A stretch of DNA of 64,000 nt from Selaginella moellendorffii (GCF_000143415.4 NW_003314372.1:165252-229251), one strand, 5' to 3'. Shown: positions 32,817 to 45,698, counted from the first letter of the stretch. Made by a program: numbers and translations. Notes: generated by a model from the sequence alone, not told the origin.

Positions 32817-34538
32817 TTATTTCCACGGCTGTATGACCGCAACAACGATTATAATGACGATCACAAGCAAGAGGATGATGCCAACACACATGCACTTCCT
32901 CGTCCCTCGTTGCAATTTCTTCACTTTCTCCAACGCTGCGGTTCCCGTCTGGACGTGATCCACTGCTTTTGACACCTGAAGTAGTTCTAATCGTCAGAAA
33001 CTTCCTCCTCTTTCTAGTTCTTCTCTTACTTGGTTCTCAATGTCGTCCAGCATCTCTCCTTGAGCTTCTACCAACACGGCCATATCCATGAAGATCTGAG
33101 AGCAAACACCGTGAAAGGATTGATAAATTTATCGAGCTACCTGATGCAAATCCAGCAGCTTCTTCTCAATGTCCCTCACTGCGTCGTGCCGTTCTTGTAT
33201 CTCAGCAATTGTATCGAGTATCTAGAGCGAGGATAGTGATGCTAGCAGCAAAGAAAATGCAGGATCAAAGAGTGCTTACTTGGCCTCGGCCTTGTTCCTG
33301 AACAGCCTTTTGAAAAATTGTCTCACTGTCTCCAGTTTCGATCAACTTGTCAACAGTCTGTACCCAAAAGAAGTAACCAAACGTGAGATTCACTTCGGAA
33401 TCGGAGTCCCAGAACCAACTCACCTCTTCGTCAGGCTTCTGACCAGTCACTACCAGCAGGACACAAAAGGTGTAAGAAAAGAAAGAAAGGAAAAATCAAA
33501 GTGCTTGAAATATACCAGTTTCTTTGTGGATTAGGATGGTCGGAAACCTGTAAATATCCTTCTTTCTACGACTTCGCGATACTCATCTTGTAGTTTTTGT
33601 CTTAGATTCTGCGGTTCCGTGGTCAAGAAAAACGGGAGAAAGTTTGTGCACTTTTGGTACCTGGAATTCTTGCATCACGTCTTTGAGTTTCTTCTTCAGC
33701 GTTCTGTTGTATTATTCTTAAGGTCAGTCAAAGGCTTTGCTAGCGGAAAGTAGAAACGAGCTTACACTGTCATTGACATTCTTGTGCGGTCAGTGCTAGA
33801 TCCTTCCCCACAGTTTGATTTTTTCCTATTCAGAATGTTCTGCAGTAATGGTTAGAGCATACAAAAGAGAATATAAAATAGCTTACCGCTTTGTCTAGCG
33901 ACTCTATTTTATGTTTAATGTCCTGCGTTATTTTAGTGACTACATCGACTTGTGCTTCCATCTCATTCTTCTTGGCTGAGAGACATTGCATTGTGTGATT
34001 TCAATCCGAAAAAGAGAAAGCGATTGAGACAACAGCATACCTTTCATGACATCGGATTTTGTGACAGTCTTGGTATCCTCATGGGCATCCTAAACGTAAA
34101 GCTCTTACTTGAGTTACCGAAAAACAAAAAAGAAAAAGAAAAGAGAGAGAACCTGGAGTTTCTTGAGAGCTTTCCGAATGTTTGCCATCTCAGTTTTAAT
34201 GTCCGCAACCTGCACGAGAGAAGAGATAAGGTAATGCGCAGAAAACAATTTGCGCATTCACCTAAAGCAAATGCAAAAGAGAAGCTCTATGGAGTGCAGT
34301 AGAAGAAAAACCTGCTGAAAGAATTCGGTCATTCCCATATCATCTGCTGGAGCTACCTCATCCGCATTTTTCTTCTCCGCTTTCTTGCCTTTCTTCTTGG
34401 ATTTCTTCTCTTTCTCTGGTTCTTCATCCTCGACGATCTGAATATCCTGTAAACAAAGACATATATATTTTTCACTCCATTCAGCCTAAGCTTCTATAGA
34501 GAATGCAGGCCACCACTCACCCCGAGAAGATCGTTCAT
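32817..34538 (-). CDS. Qa-SNARE syntaxin, SYP1 family (SYP132-like)
   Basis: Thirteen short exons join in phase to 311 residues: 34538-34521, 34446-34312, 34209-34153, 34089-34041, 33975-33887, 33839-33766, 33703-33661, 33608-33548, 33449-33424, 33357-33280, 33221-33141, 33095-33030, 32975-32817. An acidic/Lys-rich N-terminus is followed by the Habc bundle ([15 protein letters not shown] is the conserved loop). The Qa-SNARE helix contains [20 protein letters not shown] with the central Gln, and a C-terminal anchor is formed by [19 protein letters not shown]1 proteins drive vesicle fusion at the plasma membrane or cell plate. All introns are GT-AG and mostly 50-80 bp. A telomere box lies at 34586-34594, 48 bp upstream of the ATG. 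Confidence 0.93.
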
Positions 34539-34779
34539 GGCAATGGATCGATGAATCGATGGGGCGATGGGGCGATGGATCAAGTAAACCCTAGCTGGAG
34601 CGCTGGATCCTCGCGGGCCAGTGTTCTTGGCACAGACATAATAAATACGCGGAGGAAATGACCTAATTCCTGATCTCAGGCGATATTTGCCACGCTGGTC
34701 TTTCGGTTTAGGTCGAGAGCAAGAGAGAGAGGATGGATCGATGAAGCCCTAGCACGATTGTCAGCGCCGCTCGGCCGCC

Positions 34780-36819
34780 ATGACCGACGCATCAATTCGC
34801 GCGGAAGCGGAGCAGCTCAAGGAACAAGCCAACGCGGCATTTCAAGGTAGGCACTCATTCCTGGGGATTCTCTCAGCTGATTCCTTGGGATTTTCCAGCT
34901 TGTAAGTTCTCCCACGCCAGGGAGTTGTACACACGGGCGATTGAGCTCGATGGTAGCAATCCCGTGTACTGGGCAAACCGGGCCTTCACGAATGTGAAGC
35001 TGGAAGAGTATGGAACCGCCATTATGGACGCCACCAAGGCGATTGAGTTGGATCGCAAGTACGTGAAGGTATTTCTCTAGGAAATCGAGCTAGCTTTTGG
35101 TGCTTACTTTCCGAGAACTCTCTTTTTCTTCTTGCAGGGATACTATCGACGAGGTGCGGCATATTTGGCTTTGGGAAAATTCAAAGAGGGGCTCAAGGAC
35201 TTACGGCAGGTACTGTAGAGATTTTCTTTTTGCACAAAGTGTCACGAGAAGCTTTTTTCGTTTGTTTTTCTTCAAGGTATGCAAAATTGTTCCAAAAGAT
35301 CCAGATGCAATGAGGAAGATCCGGGAGTGTGAGAATGCAATCAAGAAACTAAGATTCGAGGAAGCGGTTGCCAGCGATGAGAGACGCTCGGTTGCTGGAA
35401 CAATAGATTACAGTGCTTTCGGTATGTTATGTGCGTTTTGTTTTGGAGAGCTCTTTGCTAATGTTTGTTTGGTTTTTGTTTTGCAGTAGTAGAGGACTCT
35501 TACACAGGAGCAAGGATACAGGGCCAGCATTTAGATTTGGCGTTTGTGAAGCAGATGATGCAGGATTTCAAGGACGAGAAACGGTTGCACAAAAGGTGTG
35601 GATTACTATTGTTGCTGGCAATGTGTTGATTATTACGTTTCAGATACGCTTATCAGATAATGCGCGAAGCTTTGGATTTACTCTCTAGTCTTCCGTCTCT
35701 TGTGGAAGTAACAATCCCAGACAAATGCCATATAACTGTGTGTGGTGACATTCACGGCCAGGTAGAACTCCGCTTTCTTTCGTTATACTATCGTCGGCTG
35801 ACTTTTGACACTTCCAGTATTACGACCTGCTTAACATCTTTGAGATGAACGGCCTACCTTCAAATGAGAATCCTTACCTTTTTAACGGCGATTTTGTGGA
35901 TCGCGGTTCTTTCTCAGTGGAGGTGATTCTGACTTTGTTCGCTTTTAAGTGCCTATATCCTCAAGGTTTGTGTGCCTTTTGTTCTTTCCGGATTTCCGAC
36001 GAGCTAGAGACTTTTTGGTTGCAGGCATTTATCTGGCGAGGGGAAATCACGAGAGTCAAAGTATGAACAAGATCTACGGTTTTGATGGTGAAGTCAAGGC
36101 CAAATACTTCTCCGACGTTATGCCAGAGTACTTTTCCGAGATATTCTGTGCTCTTCCGCTTGCACACGTCTTGAACAGCAAAGTATTCGTTGTCCACGGC
36201 GGTTTGTTTAGCACTGACAACGTAAAACTCTCCGACATTCGAGCCATCGACCGATTCAAGCAGCCGCCTGACGAAGGTACTAGTTTATCCGCTCAGTTTT
36301 GTGTTTCACGTTCAACTCCCTCCATGCAGGCTTGATGTGCGAGATGCTCTGGAGTGACCCTCATCCTGGCCTTGGAAGACAACCAAGCAAACGCGGGGTT
36401 GGATTATCCTTCGGCTCGGATGTGACCGAGAAGTTTTTGGAGCAAAACAATCTCGGTATTGCTCGTTTTCCTTCCTTTTTACCTTCCAGTTCTAACTGGT
36501 GTCGTTTTAGATCTTGTTGTAAGATCACACGAGGTGAAACCAGAAGGCTACGAGCAAGAACACAAAGGAAAACTCATCACCGTCTTCTCTGCTCCAAACT
36601 ACTGCGATCAGATTGGCAACAAAGGAGCGTTTGTGCGGTTCGTGGCACCACATATGAAGCCCGAGTTCACGACATTCAAAGACGTGGTATGTGAAAAGTG
36701 GTTTCCTTCGCTCTCTCTTCTTTCGTTTTGATCGATCGTTTTCTTTGGTGTAGCCTCATCCAAGCGTGAAACCAATGGCTTACGCACCCCAAGCCTATGC
36801 GAGCAGCTTTGGATTCTAG
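34780..36819 (+). CDS. PP5: serine/threonine protein phosphatase 5 (TPR-PPP)
   Basis: Eleven exons join in phase to 482 residues, the usual PP5 length (first exon 34780-34846, last 36754-36819). Residues about 5-110 are three TPR repeats that bind Hsp90 ([11 protein letters not shown], then [19 protein letters not shown]). The PPP catalytic domain follows, with metal- and phosphate-binding motifs [28 protein letters not shown] and VRSHEV, and [15 protein letters not shown]. The C-terminal tail ends YASSFGF. PP5 is autoinhibited by its TPR and activated by Hsp90; in plants it acts in cytosol, nucleus and chloroplast signalling. Confidence 0.95.
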
Positions 36820-36918
36820 AGACCGAGACGAGTGGATTCAAGATGATGAAGAAGCTTTCGATGTTATGTGGTATTGAGCTAAGGATTTAAAACAGACCAG
36901 AGTTTTTTTTTTTCTCAG

Positions 36919-37194
36919 CTAGATCGCGATAACATCTCCAAAATTGCGCATGAAGAAGATTGCTCCTCCAAACAGTCCCAGCGCTCTAGCCAGCCTCTGC
37001 GGTATATACATCAATCAATAAATGGATGGATGCAAGAGTGATTTTACCATGTTGAAGGCGCTGCGCTCGTCATCGTAGAGCTCAAACTCAATCCGGCGCT
37101 TGACGCCGCGGACGAAGCCCGAGGCGCTCTCGTAGGCAGCCGCGATCGCGCCCTTGCTCTCCTTGCCGCCATCGTCTTCGTGGATTCGCACCAT
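36919..37194 (-). CDS. TOM5: mitochondrial import receptor subunit TOM5
   Basis: Exons 37194-37048 and 36996-36919 join in phase to 74 residues. The C-terminal half DERSAFNMRLARALGLFGG followed by FFMRNFGDVIAI matches the plant TOM5 tail-anchor pattern (family form roughly N-M-K-x-x-R-A-L-G-x-F and M-R-N/S-Y/F-G-D). TOM5 is a small subunit of the outer-membrane translocase. The N-terminal extension (about 45 residues, acidic then basic) is longer than I remember for flowering plants. The start shares an 86-bp divergent region with ROMO1/MGR2. Confidence 0.75.
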
Positions 37195-37280
37195 TTCCTC
37201 TCCGCCCAAAAACCCTAGCGGAAACTAGATTTTAGGGTTCTACCCAACACTAGGGTTTTAGCGAGGCCGGAGCCGGAGGC
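37195..37280. promoter_or_regulatory. divergent promoter region between TOM5 and ROMO1/MGR2
   Basis: Only 86 bp separate the two ATGs. It contains AAACCCTAG at 37210-37218, TTTTAGGGTT at about 37230 and CTAGGGTTTT at about 37250, i.e. plant telomere-box motifs in both orientations, typical of housekeeping promoters. Confidence 0.7.
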
Positions 37281-37696
37281 ATGGCGCGGGACTGCCTGGT
37301 TCATGTCACCACTGGCGTCGCTGTTGGAGGCGCAGTGGGCGGAGCTCTAGGTATTTCTTCCTAGCGGCATTCGCGCAATCAATTGATTCCTCCTTTGATC
37401 GATTCGTTTCCAGGTGCTGTGTATGGAACATATGAGGCGTTTCGGTTCAAGGTAAGCACAAATTGGGATTGGATGCTTGCTCAAAACAAGATTTTGGATG
37501 CTTGCTCAAAACGAGATTTTGGATGCTTGCTCGAAACTTTTCTTTCGATCGATCGATCTATTGACGATTGTCTTTCCCTCTTTCCCAGGTTCCAGGGATG
37601 TTTAAAGTACGCTATGTTGGACAGACTACGCTAGGAAGCGCCGCGGTGTTTGGACTGTTTCTGGGTGTAGGAAGCTTGATTCACTGTGGAAGATAG
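37281..37696 (+). CDS. ROMO1/MGR2-like mitochondrial inner-membrane protein
   Basis: Exons 37281-37350, 37414-37451 and 37589-37696 join in phase to 71 residues. The protein has two glycine-rich helices: TGVAVGGAVGGALGAVYGTY and VGQTTLGSAAVFGLFLGVGS, which are the ROMO1/Mgr2 signature. Mgr2 is a TIM23-complex subunit that gates lateral release of preproteins; the animal homologue ROMO1 is linked to reactive oxygen. It is the divergent partner of TOM5. Confidence 0.88.
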
Positions 37697-37984
37697 ATTC
37701 CAAAAAGGTGAACCATCTCAATTCTGCTCCATGGTTGTAGCCTCACTTTGGATCGATCCAGGAAAGATGGATGGATTCTCCACATCTCTTGTTCTGTATT
37801 TATTCGTAGTGGGGCTTGTTTCTTTCGTTCTTTTTTCTTCGCGGTCCATGAGCTCCATCCATAGAGCGAGCGAGGCCGACACATTTTGGTAAATCTTTCA
37901 CACTTGGGAATAAGATTATCAAACGCTTTGGTAAACAAAGTTGGAGTTTTGTTCTAGAGGAGACAAACGAAGAACATATGAACT

Positions 37985-40900
37985 TTAGAGCTTCATTTCA
38001 TCCGCGGTGGAGAATTGCATACGCTTGCTGTATGACAAATCGAATGGCGAGAGAAGAAAATAGCTGGAAGAATAGTCCTGCTGCTGCTGCTGCTGCTGCT
38101 GCTCGTCGTCCGGCATCACCACCCGATTGAAAGCTGCGACGACGTTCCCAGAAAACATGGAGAACTCCGGTGAGCTCTCCACTGCCGAGAGGTGGTGATC
38201 TTGCTTGCTGGGGAGCGTGAAGGCCGGCACCGAGAACAGGCTCTGGGTTTCCTCGCCACCAAAGTTGGACTGGCGTGTCATCTCTCCCAGGTGATCCCCC
38301 CAGATGTCGTAGACGAGATCGACTGTCGGTGACGAGCAGGAGGCCTGGTCGATTACGTCATCGCTCGAGAACCTGCTGCTCGTGTTGCAACTGCTGCTGC
38401 TGGAATCGTTGAGCTCGCTCGCACTCGTAGTATCGCTGCTGCTGTTCTTGGGAATCTTGCTCCCTGGAGCTCGGACAGACGGACTTATCTGCGACTGGAG
38501 CCGTGAACTGTTTGGAAAGCTAGCGGACTGCATCAGCGTTTTCTTCTTATTGGCTGGAACTCCATCGTCGTGTGTTGATGTTCCTGCTTTTGGGTTTCCA
38601 CCACCATCACCACCACCATCAGTAACTGACTTTCGAGCGACCGTCACCCATTCTCCATTCCCCGAAGCTTTGGACGCGTGATGGTGGCGCTGCTTCTCCT
38701 TGCTTGGCTTGAGCTCGCTGGCCACCACTTTCTTGCGTATCTCGTCCTTCGGAACCCAGTGTGCTGCTGAAGTGTTGGATGAGGAAGATGACAGTGACGG
38801 CGCCGAGGTCATTCTTCGGCCAACTTCGATATCCAGCCTCGAAAGTTTTGTGTCGGCGGCGGAGTGGTGGTGGTGATCGTCGGAGGAGAAGAGGGCGGGC
38901 CTCTGCGAGCTCAGTGGAGAAGCTGGTGAGGAACTCGGTGGAGAAGCTCCGCTTCTAGAAGCCTCGTGTTTCACCAGCGACACCGGGCCCTTCTTCCTCT
39001 TGCGTTTGCCACCTCGTTCCAGCTGCGTCTTCCTCGGAGACGAGGTTGGAGACATCGCTATGCTGTGCTGCTGCTTCGTAGCTTGGAGAAAATCAGAAGA
39101 CGTGGAGCCAGCGCCAAGCTCGCCTTTAGAAATCCCGTCGTCGCTCGTCTGGTGTCGACCATCTTCAGCCACCTCTTCAGTCACCTTGACACGTATCTTC
39201 GACAAATTTGATGGGCCTGTCGTCTCTTCAGCGATGATGCTGCTCGGTGAGAAGTCCCTGAACAGCGGCAGGCTGCCTGCCATTGCGGAACCACTGTCGC
39301 AGTCGGAGCTACTGAGTTTCTTGCTGCCAACTTTGGCTGGGAGAACCAGTACCGTGCAAAGCAGGCCGACGAATCCGACGTAGACAAAGAGCTTTCGGTA
39401 CTTGAAGTAGGCAGGGATGTTGGCACAGAGACGAAGCATGTGATCAGGCAGGACCACCATCACAGGGACGTTGACAGTCCCGATCGAAGTAATGAGCTGG
39501 AGATTGTTGTGTCGTACTTGCGGCGAGACGAAGTCGTTTGACCTGTACGAGAGCTCGATCAGAGTGGTTTCTCCAGCCGCTAGGAGGAATCCACCGCAAG
39601 AACCAAGCTCAAATCCTTGCGAGCTGCATCCACCACTCATAAGTGACACCGAGTGCACTCTGAGAGGAATGTCACCTGTGTTCCTGGCTACGAAGCTTCC
39701 GTTCACAGGCTGCTTGCAAGATTCCGAGTTGATCTTCTCGGATAGGCTCGATAGATTCTCGTCAATCCCTGATGTCACAGTTGAGACAATTCGCAATGTC
39801 GTGCCAACCAGCCGAAGAGTCTCGACCGGTACGTTGTCCTCCAAGAACTTCAATTCGGCTGAGCTTCCGGTACCGCGTACCGGTATCCAGTCGATTGCTG
39901 TGAGGTTGTTCTTCACAGCTAGAAGACCTGTCCAAGTGCATCTCTGAGTCGGACGGAACAAGAGAGGCCCCAGATCAGCTTCCTGATAAGCTCTGAGAAC
40001 CGTATCAGAAAGTCCACCTTCCTGTAAAACGAACGGACTTTTGTCGTCCCGAGCTTTGCAATCGCCGGACAACCCGATGGAACATTGACAACCAGAAGCT
40101 TCCCACTCGTGGCTCGGCAACAGCTTCACGGAAACGGGTCCATCACTGGGATTTTTGAAATGTAGCCAGACTGCCTCGGACCCTCCAACTTGGACGGTAG
40201 GAAGAATCAGTCCAGACTGCACGAAAAGGGATTGCGCAACCAGCTGTTGATGGTCATTCACCTCAACACCACCGGAGGGGAAAGTACCACTCTCAATATC
40301 GTTTTGCCCAAGTGTTCTACGTTCCAGCTTCTGCAAAATCGGCAAAAAGTGAGACGAAAAAACTAAAAGGTAAAGCAGTAATTTTCAAGACAACTTTACC
40401 TGTAACTGCGACAACTTTATATCAACTCCAGCTTCAGCGAAAAGGACTCGCTCATCAACTTCGCCGTCGTCTCCCATGCTCGCTGATCCATGCAAGACCA
40501 CAGCATGAAATGGAACTCGGATGATCTTACTTTGAGGGCTGCTGCCGTTGGTGTGAATGATCAGCGTCTCCAAGCCTGGAGAGTCCGCATCATCGGTCAC
40601 CAAAGACAAGGTTTCCTCGATGCCCTGGTACCACGCGACCGCTACCTGTGCTTGCGTTCCGGGATGAACAACAAGGCCTTTCCTGTACCGAACTGCTATC
40701 AGATTTTTTCTACTCGGACTATCCACAGCATCACCCCGACTTACGAGCCTGATCACTAAACTGTCGGGCCCTGTGTTGAGTAACGTTACAGCCTGCTTCT
40801 TCACCTCTCTCCTGCTGCTAAGAAAACCAAAATTGATCACCTCTGGGACCGGCTCCAAAACCTGTCCTTGACTTCCAACTCTCACGTTAAATGGAATCAA

Positions 40901-42043
40901 AAGCTTTTCCTCGTCCACTTCTTTCGCTGCCAATGTAGAAAAGAGGGACAGTCCGAGGTAGATGAATCCGCTCCAGGTCCCTGTTGATTCGGCAGCTTTG
41001 AAGTGAACCTCGAGAACGTCCGACACGGAACCGGGACTTATCTCCCACGGAGCCACCGGTTTCAAGGTGAGATAGCTTCCCTGCTCTCGGTGATGACCCA
41101 CGCAGCTGCACGAGGAACTGTCCGAGGAACAACACCGAGTGACACCAACATCGTTGTTATGAGGATTCGTCAGGATCAACGTCCTGTTGTTCGAATCCGC
41201 CGGCCAGCCGCGAGCTTCCTTGACTCTGATAACTCGACCACCTTGATCACCAGCCTTGTTGTGAAGTGAGATGGAGAACCGAAGAGTTTGTCCGCGGGTC
41301 ACGGTCCTTCTTCCCAAGGGAGCAAGGCCTAAGGGAGAAGCGATACCATTCCCTTGCACTTGGACGAAGAAACCACCGAGGCTGGTCTGTAGCAAAACCA
41401 CCGCTTGAGCCTGTCCTAGCGACCTGGGCCAGAAGATGATGTCTAGCGAAACCTCTTGCCCGGGCCGGAGATCCAATGGGGTTGGAGCGAAAGCGGCGGC
41501 ATAGAACTGGATGCTGGAGCTGAAAGGAGTAAAGATCTTGAGCAGCGTGCTGTTGCAACGATTGGATACGGTGACCGTCAATGCCGACGGCGAGAAGAGC
41601 GGCCTATCCCCCCACTCCAAGAACGGAGGAAAAATCCCAACTTTGGGAGAGGACGATGTCGATGCTGGTCCCGGAGCAGCAGCAGCAGTGGCATCAAGAT
41701 CATCCTGATAGCGATGGCGATGATCCCTGAGGGCTGCTGCCGATGACTGCAGCGGCGCAGGGAAGCCAACAAAACCCGGTTGGGAAACGACGATCTCGCA
41801 GGGTACCCTTGTCTGCTCGTCCGCCAGTGGCACAGCAGGCTTACCAGTGCCCGATTCGTGCTTGTTGCTGTCCACGACTAGATTCCTCCCAGTCTCTTGC
41901 GCTTGATCGCCCCCCACCGAGCCAGAAATGCACAACAAGACAAGTATCGCGAACCAAGAAGCCAGGAGCGGCAGAAATTGCGACGACGCTGGCAGCGACC
42001 TGTCAAAACGAAAGCGCTCAATCAATCTATCGCCCCACAGCAT
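37985..42043 (-). CDS. TMEM131-like membrane protein
   Basis: Two long exons (about 42043-40400 and 40330-37985) joined in phase give about 1329 residues. Near the N-terminus is a signal-anchor (FLPLLASWFAILVLLCISG), then the TMEM131-type Ig-like region (FPPFLEWGDRPLFSPS, then VSNRCNSTLLKIFTPFSSSI and LRPGQEVSLDIIFWP). A second membrane helix is LFVYVGFVGLLCTVLVLP (about residue 900), followed by a disordered Ser-rich tail with a nine-Gln run encoded by CTG/CAG repeats at 38078-38103. TMEM131 proteins assist collagen or cargo secretion in animals; the plant role is unclear. The start is uncertain: an upstream mini-exon at 42136-42089 is possible but does not join in phase. Confidence 0.85.
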
Positions 42044-42139
42044 AGCATCATCCAAGAAGAGAGAGGGCCCGAGAATCGAAATATTTTACCTGGGAATGGA
42101 GGAATGGCGACCCGACGGCACCGACGCGAGCATCCATGA

Positions 42140-42907
42140 TTGCAAGGGACTCGAAATCGATGCCCCGGAGGAAGACGATGCCAGGGAGAGGAGAAATATC
42201 AGTGCCAGCAGCACCATCACACACACACCAGCGAGAGCAGCAGCGGCAGCGAGGAGCGAGAGAGAGAGATTTACGCCAAGAGCATCAGGCGCGCCGCGAT
42301 GGCCAAAACCTCATTCTTCCCAAAAACCCTTCCTCTGCCGCTGCCGCTGCTTGTCTTGGTCGCAAGAACGCCCGGGAAGAAAGCTATCTATCTATCTATC
42401 CTCCCCAGAAAAAAAGACCTAAGAGCTAATAGGAAGAAGAGGAAGAACGCTCTATAGCTAAAGCCTCTTTCTCTTTCTGTCCGTGGCCATCAAAAGAAAA
42501 AAAAAAAAAGGAGGAATAATGTTGGTATCTGGAATTGAACCACGCACTACCTCGCAAGAAAAAGTATAGTAGCAAATTTTCTATGGTATCGAGGAAATCA
42601 TCCACCCTTTCTCACTAAGATTTAATCGAATAAGAATATGGTGAGTCGCGGATCTTCACTGTTTGCTGGAAGAACAAGAACTATAGTTTTAGCACATAAC
42701 ACCTCTTTTCTTTTGGAATCTTGTCATCTTCCACGTACGTCCGCCACCAATCGCTCGCCGGGAAGGTTTTCCAAGTGTCCCACTCTTGGATTCGTTTTGT
42801 TTTTCCATTCTGCTGGATCGATCGATCGACCCCACTCCTTGTTGGATTCGTTTGTCGCTCCTAGTTACCGACCGCGATCGATGAATCGATCGATCTTCTA
42901 CGAGCTT
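42140..42907. other. 5' flank of the TMEM131-like gene and intergenic
   Basis: CA, GA and CAG-type simple repeats lie in the presumed 5' UTR (about 42220-42270). A tRNA-like B-box at about 42530-42550 (minus) does not complete into a tRNA. No gene seen. Confidence 0.5.
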
Positions 42908-43683
42908 CTACGAGCTCACTGGCGATGGCGATGGCGCCTGTCCTTGCTCCTGCTGTGACGACGCTGGCGATGGCGATGGCGGTGACGAGGGAGTGATGAA
43001 CGCCATGAGTTTCTTCTTCCAGGCCGCGTCTTCCTGCTTGTTGACCCACGAGAGGAAGGCGCTTTCGAGCAGGCAGAGCGAGTTGAGATAGAGGAGCTGA
43101 TGCTCTACCGGGACGAAGCGAAAGTTGACGGCCTGGAGCAGAGGCCACACCATTCCACCCGATACGAGGGCCGGGACTATGTCTCGCTTGACGTCGGCAA
43201 ACACCTGAGAGCTCGGCTTTCCAGCCGTGAATCCCATCAATGAGAAGAAGAGTCCCAAGTGCACAGGCTCCAGCAAAGCGTCCGGGACGAGCTTTGCCAC
43301 AATGAATCGCGGAGAATTTGGCGTCAGCAAAAGTTTCTTCTTCACGAATCTGTCCAGCCCCTGGTACCTGGCAGCAGCGCAATTCGTCAAAAGAGCTCCT
43401 CCGGCACAAAGGGGAAAAGAGGGAAAAGAGAAATTTGCGATCGATCGGCTGCCTACCAGTAATGACCGGCCGGCCCGACGAATCCCAATCCAAAAATGCA
43501 GCACGCCGCTGTTCTTTTCAGATCGATCGGCCTCTCCTCGTCGTCGTCTTGCATCGACGCATTAATCTTCTGCGCGATCACGTCGCCGCTTCCCCACAGG
43601 ATCCCTGACACGATTGCTTGCGTGCGTACCGGGCGCGCCGCGAGCTGGCTGCGATACCACGACCACGCTCGACCTGCCGCCAT
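42908..43683 (-). CDS. MPV17/PMP22 family membrane protein
   Basis: Exons 43683-43457 and 43367-42908 join in phase (TG plus G gives Trp) to 228 residues. YRSQLAARPVRTQAIVSGIL and GDVIAQKI open the MPV17 domain; FVGPAGHYWYQGLDRFVKK, DALLEPVHLGLFF and WPLLQAVNFRFVPVEHQLLY are its later landmarks, with four helices. These proteins are found in mitochondrial inner and peroxisomal or plastid membranes and may form channels. The family normally ends near the SWVNKQ region; the Ser/Pro-rich tail here (about 35 residues, with a PSPSPASS pattern) is extra. Confidence 0.92.
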
Positions 43684-43923
43684 CGCCGTCACTCGTCCAT
43701 TGTACGCCAAAACCCTAGACTGGCCGATGGTGGTATATCCGCGAGAATCTTTGAAAGAATCCTTCCTCGTGCTTCAAAATCTGGGATGGGATGACCCGGC
43801 ATTGGCAGAAATCTCGAAATTTCTTGATCCACTGGAAGTGTGGAGCAGCGGAGCAATGGATCAAGCAGCGAACCGCGAGAAATATTTCACTGAGCCCTTG
43901 TTAGGGTTCTTCATTACCGCATT

Positions 43924-45698
43924 ATGGCTTGCGCGCTCAATGGATCGCAGCTCCAGCTCCAGGCGCTCTCGAATGACAGGCACTCGAGAATCCGTGGTCT
44001 CGATCTATGCCGATCCATGCCGCGCATCGAAATCTCCAGACTCCGGGTGAGTGAGATTTCGATTTCCCTTTTGCTTCGATCCGACTGGTTCGCTGTCCTT
44101 CCAGCAAAACAAGTCACTCAAGATCCAAGCGGGGGTGACTGTGAGCACCACCAAGTAAGCTCTCGAATCGATTCGCGTCTAGCTGTGGCGCTCTAAGCAA
44201 AAATGCCAGGGATACTGCTGCTCTTGGATCAGACATCGATTGGGAGAACATTGGCTTTGGAATTCGTTCTACGGACTTCATGTACGTAATGAAGACCGAT
44301 CGAAGCGGGGAATGGAGGTCGGGAGAACTTCTTCCATTTGGAAACTTGGAGCTCAGTCCTGCCGCTGGAGTGCTCAACTATGGACAAGTAAACAAACTTT
44401 TTTCTTTGTTTCTCTTGTACAATCCCTGTTTGATCCTTTGTTGTTCTTGCCAGGGCTTGTTTGAAGGCATGAAAGCTTACCGGACACAAGATGGCTCCGC
44501 GGTTTTGTTTCGACCAAAAGAAAATGCACTTCGTATGATCTCCGGAGCAAAACGAATGTGCATGCCGGCACCATCGGTAGGGGATTTCACTGCCGCTGTG
44601 AAGAGCACAGTGAAAGCAAACGTTCGTTGGGTATGTGGCCTCGCTCTAGCGGCTTTTAGCGGTTGTTTTTTTTTTTGTTTTCACAGGTTCCGTGACAGGT
44701 ACCTCCTCATGGCAAAGGTTCTCTATACATCCGACCTTTGCTCATTGGATCCGGAGCTATTCTAGGCCTTGCACCAGCTCCGGAGTATAGCTTCATCATC
44801 TATGTGTCACCCGTGGGAAATTATTTCAAGGTTACACTGCTTTGAGTGCGCTGCTCTTATATTGACTACTGCGTGTTTGTTTTTTCTTCCTCGCAGAGTG
44901 GCTTAGCTCCTATCTCACTCAAAGTGGAAACGTTTTACCACCGCGCAGCACCTGGAGGAACTGGTGGCGTCAAGACGATTGGAAACTACGCTCCTGTAAG
45001 TTAGTGTTTTCGTGACTGGCGCACTGGGCCCGATCCGCCACTTCTGCGTTTTTGTTGCTCTAAGCTGACTTTTGTGTCGTGAAGGTTTTAAAGACACAAC
45101 TCGATGCCAAGGACCAAGGCTTCTCGGATGTTTTGTATCTAGATGCTGCCGAGAACAAGTATGTCGAGGAGGTTTCGTCTTGCAACATTTTTACCGTGAA
45201 GGTAAGGTTGATTCACATCTTTGCTTGGGTAAGAAATATACTCTCGTATGCACAGGGTAACACGATCTCCACTCCTGAAACGCTGGGCACGATACTCCCT
45301 GGGATTACCAGGAAGAGCATAATAGAACTTGCTCGAGACATGGGCTATAAGGTAGAAAACTTCTCTCAGCTTTATATATATATAACTCGAGAGACTGTCA
45401 CTCGATCTCAGGTGAAGGAGACGGCCGTGACAGTGGAGGAATTGCTTGACGCAGACGAGGTGTTTTGCACGGGGACTGCCGTGGTTGTCAATCCGGTTGG
45501 ATCGATCACATACGGTGATAGAAGGTGCGAGTGAGATTTTCTAATCTAGAGCAGTGACTAAAATTCGAGGTTTTGCAATTCAGGGTAACTTACAGTGATG
45601 GCGGCGTGGGAAAAGTGTCAAGAGCGCTAAGCACGTCCCTGACCGACATCCAGATGGGTAGAAGCGAAGATAAGTTTGGCTGGGTAGAACAACTGTGA
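43924..45698 (+). CDS. BCAT: branched-chain amino acid aminotransferase
   Basis: About eleven exons encode a class IV PLP aminotransferase. The N-terminal about 60 residues are basic and Ser-rich, as in a plastid or mitochondrial transit peptide. Motifs: [58 protein letters not shown], then [11 protein letters not shown] with the presumed PLP lysine, SSCNIFTVK and [18 protein letters not shown]. It catalyses the reversible last step of Leu, Ile and Val synthesis. At about 44690-44710 two AG acceptors lie 12 nt apart; only the downstream one keeps the conserved GKGSLYIRP frame. The ATG is about 240 bp from the divergent MPV17-like start. Confidence 0.93.

Noticed and set aside
42089-42136. Upstream mini-exon for the TMEM131-like gene (MDARVGAVGS)
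   Set aside because: It has an ATG and a GT donor but does not join the long exon in phase through the visible acceptor.
42520-42610. Possible tRNA on the minus strand (B-box GGTTCAATTCC)
   Set aside because: The T stem pairs for only three of five bases and no A-box or matching acceptor stem could be found.
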